From: Hydrangea macrophylla
Taxonomy: Eukaryota; Streptophyta; Magnoliopsida; Cornales; Hydrangeaceae
Length of the DNA: 64,000 nucleotides
NCBI GenBank assembly: GCA_033977485.1
Contig: CM066988.1
Location: 77,968,669 to 78,032,668, forward strand
Reading direction: 5' to 3'
In this document: positions 21,727 to 32,950 of the stretch, one piece after another
Layout: the number at the start of each line of letters is the position of its first letter
How positions within the stretch are numbered: the stretch's first letter is position 1
Made by a program: the position numbers and the translations under genes
The notes under the pieces: model-generated
Seen by the model: the letters and a program-made list of their open reading frames with translations, nothing else
Told to the model about the DNA's origin: nothing
Databases searched by the model: none

Positions 21727-21741
21727 CAAAGAGGGGCAAAC
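21727..21741 (+). other. Polypurine tract
   Basis: AAAGAGGGGCAAAC lies directly before the LTR start, so sequence to the left is internal and the LTR to the right is the 3' LTR of a plus-strand element. It would prime plus-strand DNA synthesis. Confidence 0.65.
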
Positions 21742-21932
21742 TATAGACACCCCAATTTTGACCAAACGTCGGGTTAAGGGGAGTATTACCTCTAAGATCC
21801 AATGATGACAATGTCCGACTAATTTGGGACTTCCAAAGGTGATTCAAGCTCTTCTAAAGGCTCTTCTAATTCAAGACAAAAAGGAAAAGAGAGAAAAAGG
21901 GAAAACAAAGGAGAACGACACATAGTAAGATT

Positions 21933-22035
21933 TGCGGCAGTCACGGGTTACCGTACGTCACTCGCTTAAGTGCCGGAGTGGCATTTAATGAATGCCGCAA
22001 ATTTCACTAAATGCCGTGAAAAAATGGATTTCCAG

Positions 22036-22075
<40 letters not shown>

Positions 22076-22203
22076 GTAGTCCCTGGAGTTGTTCCCGGCA
22101 TACTCTGAATGCCGTCGCGGCATTCATTATGCCGATGCGGCAATCAATGAATGCCGCGACGGCATTCATCAAGTGCCACTTCCATCTCCAATAAGTGCCG
22201 TAT
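21933..22203. repeat. GGCATTC/GAATGCC palindrome cluster in Tat LTR, with poly(A)
   Basis: Dyads of 15-17 bp with centres at about 22105, 22126, 22147 and 22169 (steps of 21-22 bp), plus further units at 21933-22020. A poly(A) run of about 37 nt (22036-22072) separates the two halves. TATA-like site about 100 bp downstream. Confidence 0.8.
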
Positions 22204-23136
22204 TTTTGGGTAGACAGCTGTAATACAGCACGATTTGTACCACTAAAAGGACATATGAAATTAGTGTTTTTGCCCCTGAAATGACTGAGATACCATTTTA
22301 AAATTGCCTATTTAAGAGGAGTGAATATCCCATTACAAAGGATAGATGAGAATTTCTTTGAACCTTCCAACCTTATCTTGATTCCTTCCTCTAAATCTCT
22401 AAAAAATTTTCTAAACATACTTAAGAGTTGCTTTTATAATTTGAAAGAGAGGTTTGTGTGTGAGTTAGGGTTGAAGAGCTTGACTACCTTGTGGAAATCC
22501 TCCAAATCACCAAGTTGAGGATATTAAAGGTAGACTTTAGACTAAATCATTCTTTAAATACATGTTAACTTGGCTAATGTATGAATGTTGAGTCTTTTTT
22601 TTTTGTTTTTGGTTGTATTCATCTCTTGGGATTCATGAGACTTTCAATGTCTCATTTGAATCTTTTGGTTTGAAATCTCTTGGTCTTCTTATAAGTTCAT
22701 GGTTTATAAGAAGATTAGGATTGATAATTACCATGTTTGGTTGATAAGTTCAAATCCACCTCCATGGTTTGATCTTGTTATTCTAGGACTTTAAGAAGTT
22801 TCTTCATACTTCATTGAAGTCTATCAAGTATGAGAGTCTTTAGTCTCCAATGACCATCAAATGGTACGAGGAATAATTTAAGTCTAAACTTATACTCATG
22901 GTTTAGATTCATTGTGTTGAGGTTTTATGAAGTCTCTTCATACTTCATTAAAATCCACAAGTTTAAGTGTCCTTAGTCTCCAATGACCATCAAATGGTAG
23001 GAGAAGTACTTTGGATTAAGACCAACTTCGTGGTTTAGTAGTTGGGGTTAACCAACAAAGATGAACTTGAACAAAAGATGCAGTGAGTTCATCAACCACT
23101 TTTCATAAAAGATTTTTAGTTAAATATCGAACCATT

Positions 23137-23141
23137 AGAAC
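23137..23141. repeat. Target-site duplication, left copy
   Basis: AGAAC here versus GGAAC at 30307-30311: four of five bases match, flanking the 23142-30306 element. Confidence 0.75.
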
Positions 23142-23768
23142 TGACACGACTGAATAGTTGTGCGCTCTTGTGTAACACCCAAGTGTAGGTGATCGTGCAA
23201 GTAATACTGGATAAGTCCAGGTCGATCACATAGGGAAGGAATCGGAATAATGTCTACTAAGTTATAACCTAAAGAAAAAGAAAATATTAATATATGGGTG
23301 GAGGTTCTAATGAATCCTAATAAATTAAATTAAACTAAATAATAAACTATAGCATAAAGAAACATAACTAATTAAACATATAAACTAATGGTGTTGGAAA
23401 CACGTGAATCCACATTGATCATAATCATCTACCATGCATATTCATTAACGTTCTATGGAGTTCATTCCTCTTCAGCATTCCGTATTTTTCTAAAGATAAA
23501 GAATCAATAGCCCTTTCATGGCCGGGACTATATCATCATAGTTGATTTAAAATACTTGGAAGACGGTTTAAAACAATGGTAATTACTTGCACTCTAAATG
23601 GTGTTAGCATTCAAAGTGGTTTTCAAAAGTCATTGAAGAAAATAGCCTTAAGGCTTTAAGTTCTAAAAACTGTTGTGACAAACTGAGCTTATTGGGACAA
23701 TTTGATGACAGATTTCTAAAACAGAAAGTCATGGAATACTTAAAAGAATAATCTCAGGAATCAACAAG

Positions 23769-23890
23769 TTCGATCGATCGAAGCGCTCTCGATCGATCGA
23801 ACATCATCATCCTTCAATCGATCGAAGTACCTTCGATCGCTTGACTATGGCTCTGGTTCGATCGATCGAAATACCTTCGATCGATCGAGC
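23769..23890. repeat. TTCGATCGATCGAA palindrome cluster, three pairs (3' LTR)
   Basis: Six 12-14 bp palindromes with centres at 23775.5/23794.5, 23819.5/23838.5 and 23863.5/23882.5: 19 bp within each pair and exactly 44 bp from pair to pair. The same array occurs in the other LTR at 29309-29430. Confidence 0.95.
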
Positions 23891-24296
23891 CCAAGGTTTC
23901 TAAAGGTTGCATGGCAGAGGTTGGGAATCAATGTTTCAACACATATTCCTAATGTCTAAACTACAGAAACATGATTAAACTAGTGCAGAAACAGTAAAAC
24001 ATAACAATCATAACTACTAGATTCATAAACAATCAAATAAGATAAAGGAAAGGAAAAACCTGGAATAAATCTGAAAATAACTTGCAAATAACTTGAATCT
24101 CCAATAATCTTCAGTATAATAATGAAAAAGAGAAAGAAAAATAATAATCTAACCTAATCTACTCCTAATCTAACCCTAAAACTATCCTAAAACTGTTGTT
24201 TTCTGCGTTCTAGAGCGTCCTCCTTTCGTCTGGCGTCAAAACGGCTTATATATAGGGTTCCTGCAGAGTTTACGCAACTTTTAGGTGAATATAAAG

Positions 24297-24364
24297 TTCG
24301 ATCGATCGAACTTAGTTCGATCGATCGAAGGTTCGATCGATTGAACTCTCCTCAATCGCTTGAA
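24297..24364. repeat. TTCGATCGATCGAA palindromes upstream of the LTR TATA box
   Basis: Four palindromes, perfect or with changes, centred at 24303.5/24322.5 and 24338.5/24357.5 (19 bp within pairs, 35 bp between). They lie 40-110 bp upstream of the minus-strand TATA box. Duplicate in the other LTR at 29837-29904. Confidence 0.9.
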
Positions 24365-24765
24365 CTCTTCTGATTTTGACAGCTCTGCGCACCGATGGGA
24401 GAATGGCCATAACCTTTTACTCAGACCTCGGATTGACCTCCCGTTTGCGGCCACGCGACCGTAACTCAAAGATCTACATTTCATATTTCTGTGAAAATAT
24501 TCCAAATCTGAAGTCTTCATTGTAAAAATTGGCGTTTTCTCAGCTGCTTCCGTTGTTCTCTTCACCAGAATCACTTTTCTTTAGCTCCACTTCATTGATT
24601 TACATCCTAATACCTATAAAACAATGCAAAAACATTTATTTAAGCATTAACACAAAAAAAGAACATTGTTATTAGAATGCACCTAAATGTAGGGACTTTG
24701 GGGATAAAAGTATGCATAAAATACCACGTAATACACTAGAAATATGCACTTTTCACCACGAATCA

Positions 24766-24775
24766 CACCCCCCAA
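24766..24775 (-). other. Polypurine tract
   Basis: Minus strand TTGGGGGGTG immediately precedes the 3' LTR. Confidence 0.8.
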
Positions 24776-26725
24776 CTAGCTCGTTGCTAGTCCCTAGCAA
24801 TGAAGCGAACTACAGCACTGCTTATTTAAACTCTAGAAATTGAAAACAAAAGAAAATAAAAATCCTGAATCACTTTCGCAGGAATCGTGATTGCATTTAG
24901 CGTATGCAACAAGCCTTTAAACCCCTAGGTTCCCCCTAGTGGACGAGTGTTGTCTCGTGAGGGTTTGCAGTGAATCTACCCACAAAATTCATGTTTATGG
25001 TAATGGTTCTAGTTTAAATGTTTTCAATAAATTTTCCTCTCATTTAGCAATATAGTTAAGCTCAATAATCTTATGAAACTCTCTAGTATGCCATAGCCAT
25101 GCAACACACACATTACAGTTAATCTACTATCAAAGTCATTCGAATATTCCATACCTATTAATCTTCAAGTGTGTGTGTGAATGGACAACCAAAATACAAA
25201 ACTTTAATTTCAAAGCTTGCATAACCTAAGATGCTATCAAGATGTTCATTTTGACTCAACTCTCACCGGGATTACACTCTCAAGATGAAATCACTCCGAA
25301 TTAGGTGTAATAATTGTCACTCATGATATGGAAGCTATAAAGAGTAAATGCAAATGGAATCTAATGCTTCTTATATCTAAATAGAAAAACGGACATTTTA
25401 GTGCATAAAGTCTCATGAAAGGATACTTTTCACTATAAGAGCGAGATACCGTGGAGAACTCTCTCATTACCTTAACTTCAAATCCAATTTACTTAAAATC
25501 ATTAGGACTTTGAAAAAGAGGTGTTAGGTGAAAGAAGAAAGAGGTTCGTGATATTTAATTGGGTCAACGGATGTGATTGGAATGTCTACTACAACTTTTC
25601 AAACTTCCCCACATCTCCAATCTCTCTTCCTTTTTTTTTTCTTTTCATTCCCACACTCTTCTTTTTATTATTATTTCATTTCTTTTGAAACAACCATTGG
25701 CATTTTTTTTCTTTTCATGCTTTTTTTTCTTTTTTTTTTTTCATCATTTTTTTTTCTTTGCCAACATTCCCTTAATCACACAACCAAACTTCTTGTCATG
25801 TCAACATATCCCAATCACACCCAAATAAAAGAACTAAGACTTGAACTCCTAATTTGGAGTTAGGTATAGACTTAAGGATTGTGAAGACAAGGCGAATATG
25901 GTGAAGGCTCAAGAGATTGAATTCAAGGAGTAGCATAGAGGTAGGCCAATGTTGTATTTTGCGTGTATGGTCAAAAGATGGCCTAAATCATCTTCTAAGT
26001 TCATAGGATTATTCATTTTAGTAAATTCAAGAGCTCTAAAGTTGGTAAATCCTGAACGTTCTCTTCTAGTAATCAATCAAAATGAAGAAAATTGAGACTT
26101 TCAACGAAAGAATACGCTTTTCAAAAAGTAAGAGTAATTTTATAAAACCCTCAAAAATAAAAGAATGGCACAAAATCTCACTTGGGTTATTAGTCTCTAC
26201 TACAGTTTCTCAAGACACCTAAGCTATGCTTACTAATCTATTTTAGCTAAGTACAAGGTTGTCACAATGTGCTGAAAGTTGTTTGAAGATTAAAAGGCAT
26301 AAAATATACTATAACTAAGATAGTAAAGAAACTGTCATTGTGTATCACATACTAGTAACATACCGAAAATAGCACTAATGTATCATAACTAACTACATTA
26401 ACTAAGAGAGAAATACAAGAACCATTTTATTATATTTAAATAAAATTAAAATTTTTGCAATTTTTAATTTTAAAATTTAAAATTTTTGCAATTTTGAATT
26501 TACTGAGTCATGTTGCGAAGCAGGTATATGACACTAAAGCATAAAAAGAAAGAACCGAGGCATGCAATGACTCACTCCCCCCAACTAAAACTAAACATTG
26601 TCCTCAATGTTCTAAACTAAGCACATGGACATGTAAGGTAAAGCGAGAGAAGGACGGATGTTACCTCGAGGCATTAATATCCAATATTTTTTTATTTCAT
26701 TTTATTCAAGTTACCTGCAAAATCA
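24776..26725 (-). other. 3' non-coding internal region of the non-autonomous element
   Basis: About 1.9 kb between ORF and polypurine tract, without coding potential. It contains a T-rich stretch (about 25610-25770, plus strand) and, at 26573-26608, the G-run plus CATTGAGGACAATG dyad shared with other tRNA-Asp-type elements here. Confidence 0.7.
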
Positions 26726-28501
26726 TTAGTAGCAACGAAAAATAAAATATATATATATATATATACAACTACTCAGTAAATAAATTCGGTTAATCAAGAT
26801 TTTATCATACAGTAATAACCGAAATTGTTGAGGATCTTCCCAATGAAATAATTTAACAGTGAAATGAATGTCAGGATCCTCATAAAATTGCAACTCCCCC
26901 CAACTAATGTCAGGCTCAAGGTCAGAGGAGATGATGCAAAACCTATGGCCTCTAAATTTGTTGTGGACAATTTTAAGAGATATACCACACATTTTAGAAA
27001 TTATGTTCAAGGAAAGATCTTTGGTGTTGGCATTTCCTATAACAGCCTCTATTTTAATACTAGGAGGTGGTGGCCATGGTTCAATGAAAGGGGTAGGGTC
27101 TAAGGGATGTTCTAATTTAGTTTCATTACCCTCCTCTTGTCCTAGAACAGAATCTATGGAGATATGATCATATGAATTCAATTTATGTTCTATGTACATT
27201 GATTTGGACTGGACTTGGATGAAGCTATCTATTTGGGCCTCAATGTCATTATTACTCAAAAAGGTCAAGCAATCTAGAAGATTACTAGCTTCTTGTTGAA
27301 GTTTAAGATCATCTAACGTGGGCCTAATATTTTCCAAGTCCTCTCTCATAGAATTTTGAAATTTAAAATTTGGTGAAGTACATGTGCTAGAATCCTTACC
27401 ATCCTCTTCCACAACACATTCTTTTTGTTCAATATTAAGGTACACATGATTTTCAAACTCGGAATGAGAGCATTGATTGATAGAGAGGATAGGTGATGGG
27501 AAACTTGGTGACATCACCTCTTCGGCCGAAAGAGGTGAGGGTTCATGAATATCACATGAATCGAAACAGGATTTAGATTTTTCAATTATGTCCTCCCTAG
27601 GGTCACTATCAAAGGTAGGGGTAGAGTCAACAGGGGACTCATCCTTTCCTAATTACGTGCAGTCAGCTAAACTCTCATTATCTATAACAATCTCATTCTC
27701 ATCCGTGTAACTCTCCTCACTATATATGTCATCTATTGAGGTGCTCTGGACAAAGGAAGTGTGCAATTTCATCAAGGCAGTGAAGGAGTTGATGTTTGGG
27801 GTTGTATATTGAGGAGAAGATGGTTCTACAACTTCATGCTCAATGGTTTGGTTTTGGAGTTCTTGTTGGGTTATGACTTTCTCGAGTGAGTTGTTAACCT
27901 CATTCGGTATAAACCCGTCATTGTCCTCTAATTCCATTCCATTGTTAGTGTCTTGAAATATAGGTTGTAGTGTTGAAGGACTGGTATAGCCTTCTAAAGG
28001 TTGGCTAGCATATGCTTGTTGATATCTAGTTTCTAATTTATCAAGTGCACTATCTAGCCTTTTCATGTCACTAAGCAGCAATTTAATCATACCAGTATCC
28101 TCAACTTGGTTATTCTCCTCATTATTACTATATGAAGTTTCGTCCCATTGTTGTTGATAATAATTCCCATCCCATTGTGTTTGTGGACAAGACTCGCCAA
28201 AGGGAAAGTCTTGGTGCATTTGGTAATCGCGGGAACTATTACTATATCCTACATTATCATTTTGGTTATATCCCCATTGTGATTGATAGAACTGTCCATG
28301 TGGATGTTCTTGATACGTTTGATAATATGGGGGACTACCACTATCATTTTCCCATTGTGGTGGTTGGTAGCACTCAGGTTGATATTCTGCGTCATATGTG
28401 GGTGCTTGCCAACTCGGGGGATAACTATTTTGATTTTCAAGTGTGTACCTATTGGTCGAATTTGTGTTGTATGGAGGATAATATGGATAAGACATATTCA
28501 C
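26726..28501 (-). CDS. 592-codon ORF of unknown function with one TAA stop, in non-autonomous element
   Basis: Reading starts at ATG 28501. The first 282 residues are rich in Y, Q, N, P and S (MNMSYPYYPPYNTN...; repeated QW and YYQ blocks), followed by a likely coiled coil (MIKLLLSDMKRLDSALDKLE) and an acidic stretch. A single TAA at 27653-27655 (probably an old CAA) interrupts it. The same frame continues from 27652 through residues rich in E, D and S to a more structured C-terminus (ISWGELQFYEDPDIHFTVKL) and stops at 26726. I do not recognise a domain. The position corresponds to gag, and the Q/Y-rich part resembles Gag linkers, so an RNA-binding or particle role is possible. The near-intact frame argues that it was translated until recently. 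Confidence 0.7.
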
Positions 28502-28658
28502 TCAAAAAAAAGTAAGAATTTTTTTTTTTTTTTTTTTATCTTGTGAGAGAAAAAGTCCAAAAGTTTTTTTTTTATTTTTTGTTTCTATTTTTTTTTATTT
28601 TTTTAAGAAAAAGAAGAAAAATGGAAATAACTTAGTAAAATCCTAACCTAGTTGCCTA
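28502..28658 (-). other. Short leader of the non-autonomous element
   Basis: About 160 bp between primer site and ORF, dominated by poly(T) runs on the plus strand. Confidence 0.6.
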
Positions 28659-28675
28659 CCCCGGCAACGGCGCCA
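28659..28675 (-). other. Primer binding site, tRNA-Asp
   Basis: Plus strand CCCCGGCAACGGCGCCA equals the plant tRNA-Asp 3' end with CCA over all 17 bases. Six bp from the 5' LTR. Confidence 0.92.
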
Positions 28676-28681
28676 AAAACT

Positions 28682-30306
28682 TGACACGACTGAATAGTTG
28701 TGCGCTCTTGTGCAACACCCAAGTGTAGGTGATCGTGCAAGTAATACTGGATAAGTCCAGGTCGATCCCACAGGGAAGGAATCGGAAGAATGTCTACTAA
28801 GTTATAACCTAAAGAAAAAGAAAATATTAATATATGGGTGGAGGTTCTAATGAATCCTAATAAATTAAATTAGACTAAATAATAAACTATAGCATAAAGA
28901 AACATAACTAATTAAACATATAAACTAATGGTGTTGGAAACACGTGAATCCACATTGATCATAATCATCTACCATGCATATTCATTAACGTTCTATAGAG
29001 TTCATTCCTCTTCAGCATTCCGTATTTTTCTAAAGATAAAGAATCAATAGCCCTTTCATGGCCGGGACTATATCATCACAGTTGATTTAAAATACTTGGA
29101 AGACGGTTTAAAACAATGGTAATTACTTGCACTCTAAATGGTGTTAGCATTCAAAGTGGTTTTCAAAAGTCATTGAAGAAAATAGCCTTAAGGCTTTAAG
29201 TTCTAAAAACTGTTGTGACAAACTGAGCTTATTGGGACAATTTGATGACAGATTTCTAAAACAGAAAGTCATGGAATACTTAAAAGAATAATCTCAGGAA
29301 TCAACAAGTTCGATCGATCGAAGCGCTCTCGATCGATCGAACATCATCATCCTTCAATCAATCGAAGTACCTTCGATCGCTTGACTATGGCTCTGGTTCG
29401 ATCGATCGAAATACCTTCGATCGATCGAGCCCAAGGTTTCTAAAGGTTGCATGGCAGAGGTTGGGAATCAATGTTTCAACACATATTCCTAATGTCTAAA
29501 CTACAGAAACATGATTAAACTAGTGCAGAAACAGTAAAACATAACAATCATAACTACTAGATTCATAAACAATCAAATAAGATAAAGGAAAGGAAAAACC
29601 TGGAATAAATCTGAAAATAACTTGTAAATAACTTGAATCTCCAATAATCTTCAGTATAATAATGAAAAAGAGGAAGAAAAATAAGAATCTAACCTAATCT
29701 ACTCCTAATCTAACCCTAAAACTATCCTAAAACTGCTGTTTTCTGCGTTCTGGAGCGTCCTCCTTTCGTCTGGCGTCAAAAAGGCTTATATATAGGGTTC
29801 CTACAGAGTTTACGCAACTTTTGGGTGAATACAAAATTCGATCGATCGAACTTAGTTCGATCGATCGAAGGTTCGATCGATTGAACTCTCCTCAATCGCT
29901 TGAACTCTTCTGATTTTGACAGCTCTGCGCACCGATGGGAGAATGGCCATAACCTTTTACTCGGACCTCGGATTGACCTCCTGTTTATGGCCTCGCAACC
30001 GTAACTCAAAGATCTACATTTCATATCTCTGTGAAAATATTTCAAATCTGAAGTCTTCATTGTAAAAATTGGTGTTTTCTCAGCTGCTTCCGTTGTTCTC
30101 TTCACCAGAATCACTTTTCTTTAGCTCCACTTCATTGATTTACATCCTAATACCTATAAAACAATGCAAAAACATATATTTAAGAATTAACACAATAAAA
30201 AGAACATTGTAATTAGAATGCACCTAAATGTAGGGACTTTGGGGATAAAAGTATGCATAAAATACCACGTAATACACTAGAAATATGCACTTTTCACCAC
30301 GAATCA
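28682..30306 (-). mobile_element. 5' LTR of the non-autonomous element
   Basis: Near copy of 23142-24765. TATA box at about 29786-29797; palindrome clusters at 29309-29430 and 29837-29904. Confidence 0.92.
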
Positions 30307-30311
30307 GGAAC
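30307..30311. repeat. Target-site duplication, right copy
   Basis: GGAAC, partner of AGAAC at 23137-23141. The interrupted Tat LTR resumes at 30312. Confidence 0.75.
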
Positions 30312-31719
30312 TGAATGAAATCAACGGAAAAGTGTCTATAACTCAAAGTTCTACCACTATAATTTTTTTAGTGAGATTTCATGTTTTAAGTGGTTTGGTC
30401 ATGAGTATTAGGAAACAATAACAATCTGTCCAGAATTTCAGAACAATACCACCTTTTTGAAATGAGTAAATCAGAACCTTAATCAAATATTTTTGACCCC
30501 AAATAATTTTTTATATGAAGTTTGATGTGTTAGTGAGGTCCCCTAAAAAGATCTAAGCGTTTCTGATTTTTTTTACTATTTTTAGAAAATCATACAAAAA
30601 CTCTGGACAGAGAGTTATGAAGTCCTGAGTGACGTCTAGTATTTGTCTAATTTCCAGAGATCTAACCGTTGAAACCTTGATTTTCATTTTAGATTCAAAA
30701 CTATACTCACAGAGGCATCTAGTGTCCAAAAATCATCAAGATCAAACCATAGAAACCATGCCTTTTATTTCTTTGAAGTTCTGATCTACTCTCAGCAATT
30801 TTCAGAATCCTGTCACAACTTTGGCCAATCTTGTGAATAATGGCTCAAATGATATTTTCATGAGTTAGGGTTCAAACCATGCTTCGATTATGATTAGTTA
30901 ATGCTTGAATTCAAAGTTTAGATGATCTAAATCAGTGAGTATTTCATAATTTATTCTTGTTCATGTATACATTCATCCATATGACTCGATGCTTGTAATT
31001 AGGATTCGTTGCTTTAGATTTAACTATATTTGATAGATTTAAGCTAGAGGCCTAGGATTGTCATCTAACTTCATATCTTGTATATTATGTGGACTGACCT
31101 TTGTTTTGTAGCACCGATGAGGTATGATTTCTCGACTCTCCCTTAGTTTAATTATTCCTTAATTTCATTGATTTTTTGACCTCATGTGTGACATATTAGA
31201 ATTAAAACTTGCCTTATGTGTATATGTGATTAGAGACCTTTTTATTAGAATTTCAACTTTTGTATGCATTGTACGTTTAAATATTCGCGGCTGGACCCCG
31301 GGTAAGTTCTCTAGTTCTCTATTTTGCATATCAGATTGCTTGCTAAATGAACTATTTGGTTTTGAATGGTATTTTGTCTTTAGCAATTTTACACCATTTC
31401 AACATGCTTGTGTAATGTATATTTATATCTATGTATTAGTTGATGGCATGCTTAGATTAATGGTTTGATTAAAAGGATATTGAGTAGAGACCTATCACGA
31501 GGTAGGATGAGAGAGGGTGTTTTAGTCCGTCAGACTCCTTCCTCTCTCATTCCATAATCCCCAGACCTAATTAATCTCTGGTTTCAAAAAAGATTGGTTT
31601 ACTTTTAAAATGGTTTCTTAATTTTCCTTTAAAAATTAAGTGGCGACTCTTTGTATTTGAAATTTGAATAAAAAAATATTTTAAAATAAAAAAGTGGGCC
31701 CTAAATGCCGGTATCCACA

Positions 31720-32950
31720 GTATCGACAAGTGTTCGGAACAATTTCCAGGTTGTGATAGCATTAAAATCCATCCTATCACAAGTAATCATGCAAATGTGC
31801 CACAAGGTCCAAGATTTGAAATTTATGAAGTTCACTATAATCAAGATAGTTCTAGGACTAATAGAATTCAACGAGTATCACGTACCAATATCAAAAGAAA
31901 ACTCAAGACAAGCGTCATCGCTCATCATTAGAATGGGGTAACTATACAAAAATCATTGGGAACGCGGGACAAGGCCCAAAAATATTTTTTTTCAAGAACT
32001 AAGAAAGAAATGGGACTAAAATGACATGCAAATGCAAAGAGAGATATACATGAATGCACATCTGACATCCCCCAACTAAAACTAAATATTGTCCTCAATG
32101 AAATAAGACAAACAAGTAAGTACAAGGGGAGGAACAGTATTACTGGAAACCAAGCAAAGCGAGCAAGTGGTAAAAAAGTGCACCTGTCAATGTTAGTACC
32201 AACAAACATAATGAAAGGTAAAAAAGATGTAAGAAAAAGAAATATTGACATTGGCACAAGACATGAGAAATAAGCATAAGCCAAGCAGTCAATAAATAAC
32301 CAACAAGTTCACAACATCCACATCAAATCCTACATAACCAAATAAGAAACATCCAAATCCACCAAATTAAACATCTACATCATCCAAAACAAATCCAAAA
32401 TTACCCCAAGCACAATAATAGAATTCTCAAAAACTTGAGAGCGTATCTAACAAATCGTAGACTCTCAATATAATGTAGCTCGGGGAACTAAATTCAAGGC
32501 ATACAGAGCCAGAAGATGAAGTAGCTCCTACTGATCATCATCTCCATCACCTCCATCCCCTCTACTGCCTAAGCCACTCGCTCCGCCATAGGGGTTCTGA
32601 AAGTAGTACATGGGATCCATACCGGGGTACTGCATGCAGTAAAGTTCACTTTGGAAGCACATCATCATCCCTATGTCTCTCTAATAGTCATCATAGAAGC
32701 CCTAAAAATTACCATGCAAACCCTAAAGATCATGGCCCTGCCTCTGCTGCTCATCGATCAAACTATCAACGCGCCTAAACCCTGAAGATCCTGGCCCTTC
32801 CTCTACTACTCATCACTCAAGCTATCGAGTCCCTTGGACATGTCATAAGCAGGGCCCACTTTTTCCTCAGCCTGAGCACTTCATTGCCCCTCCTCATCAC
32901 GTGCCCTCTTGGCCTGGGACTATTTCAGCGCGTTACTCCTACTAATACTT
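31720..32950 (-). other. Degraded internal sequence of a tRNA-Asp-type element
   Basis: At 32070-32105 (minus strand) lie the G-run and CATTGAGGACAATA-type dyad typical of this element group. Between about 32500 and 32940 the minus strand shows broken coding-like sequence (for example MDPMYYFQNPYGGASGLGSR) reminiscent of a Gag C-terminal linker. No intact ORF. 31720-32040 is unassigned. Confidence 0.4.

Larger units (their letters stand above)
23142..24765 (-). mobile_element. 3' LTR of the non-autonomous element
   Basis: Ends TG/CA on both strands. Minus-strand TATA box CTATATATAAG (about 24246-24257). Palindrome clusters lie upstream (24297-24364) and downstream (23769-23890) of the TATA box. 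Confidence 0.9.
23142..30306 (-). mobile_element. Complete non-autonomous LTR retrotransposon, 7165 bp
   Basis: Two LTRs of 1624 and 1625 bp (TGACACGACT...CACGAATCA on the plus strand), tRNA-Asp primer site at 28659-28675, polypurine tract at 24766-24775 and a near-perfect 5-bp TSD. Comparing the LTRs by eye I count about 30 substitutions and one indel, mostly transitions, so about 98% identity. There is no protease, RT, RNase H or integrase. The internal region holds one long ORF (26726-28501). It must be mobilised by a partner element. Inserted into a Tat-like LTR. Confidence 0.92.
21742..31719 (+). mobile_element. Tat-like 3' LTR, split by a 7.2 kb nested element
   Basis: Begins TATAGACACCCCAATTTTG (consensus TGTAGACACC) and ends GGTATCCACA at 31719. 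Without the insertion 23142-30306 and one TSD copy it is about 2.8 kb. A homologous LTR on the other strand at 38909-42137 has matching ends and shared internal segments, for example several copies of CCATTTGATGGTCATTG. A palindrome cluster (21933-22203) lies upstream of a TATA-like CCTATTTAAGAGG (22307-22319). Confidence 0.8.

Noticed and set aside
22036..22072. Processed pseudogene tail (poly A)
   Set aside because: No coding sequence upstream; the run lies inside the LTR palindrome cluster and is better seen as a homopolymer expansion.
25573..25863. Phe/Ser-rich ORFs resembling membrane segments
   Set aside because: Generated by poly(T) tracts in the non-coding part of the non-autonomous element.
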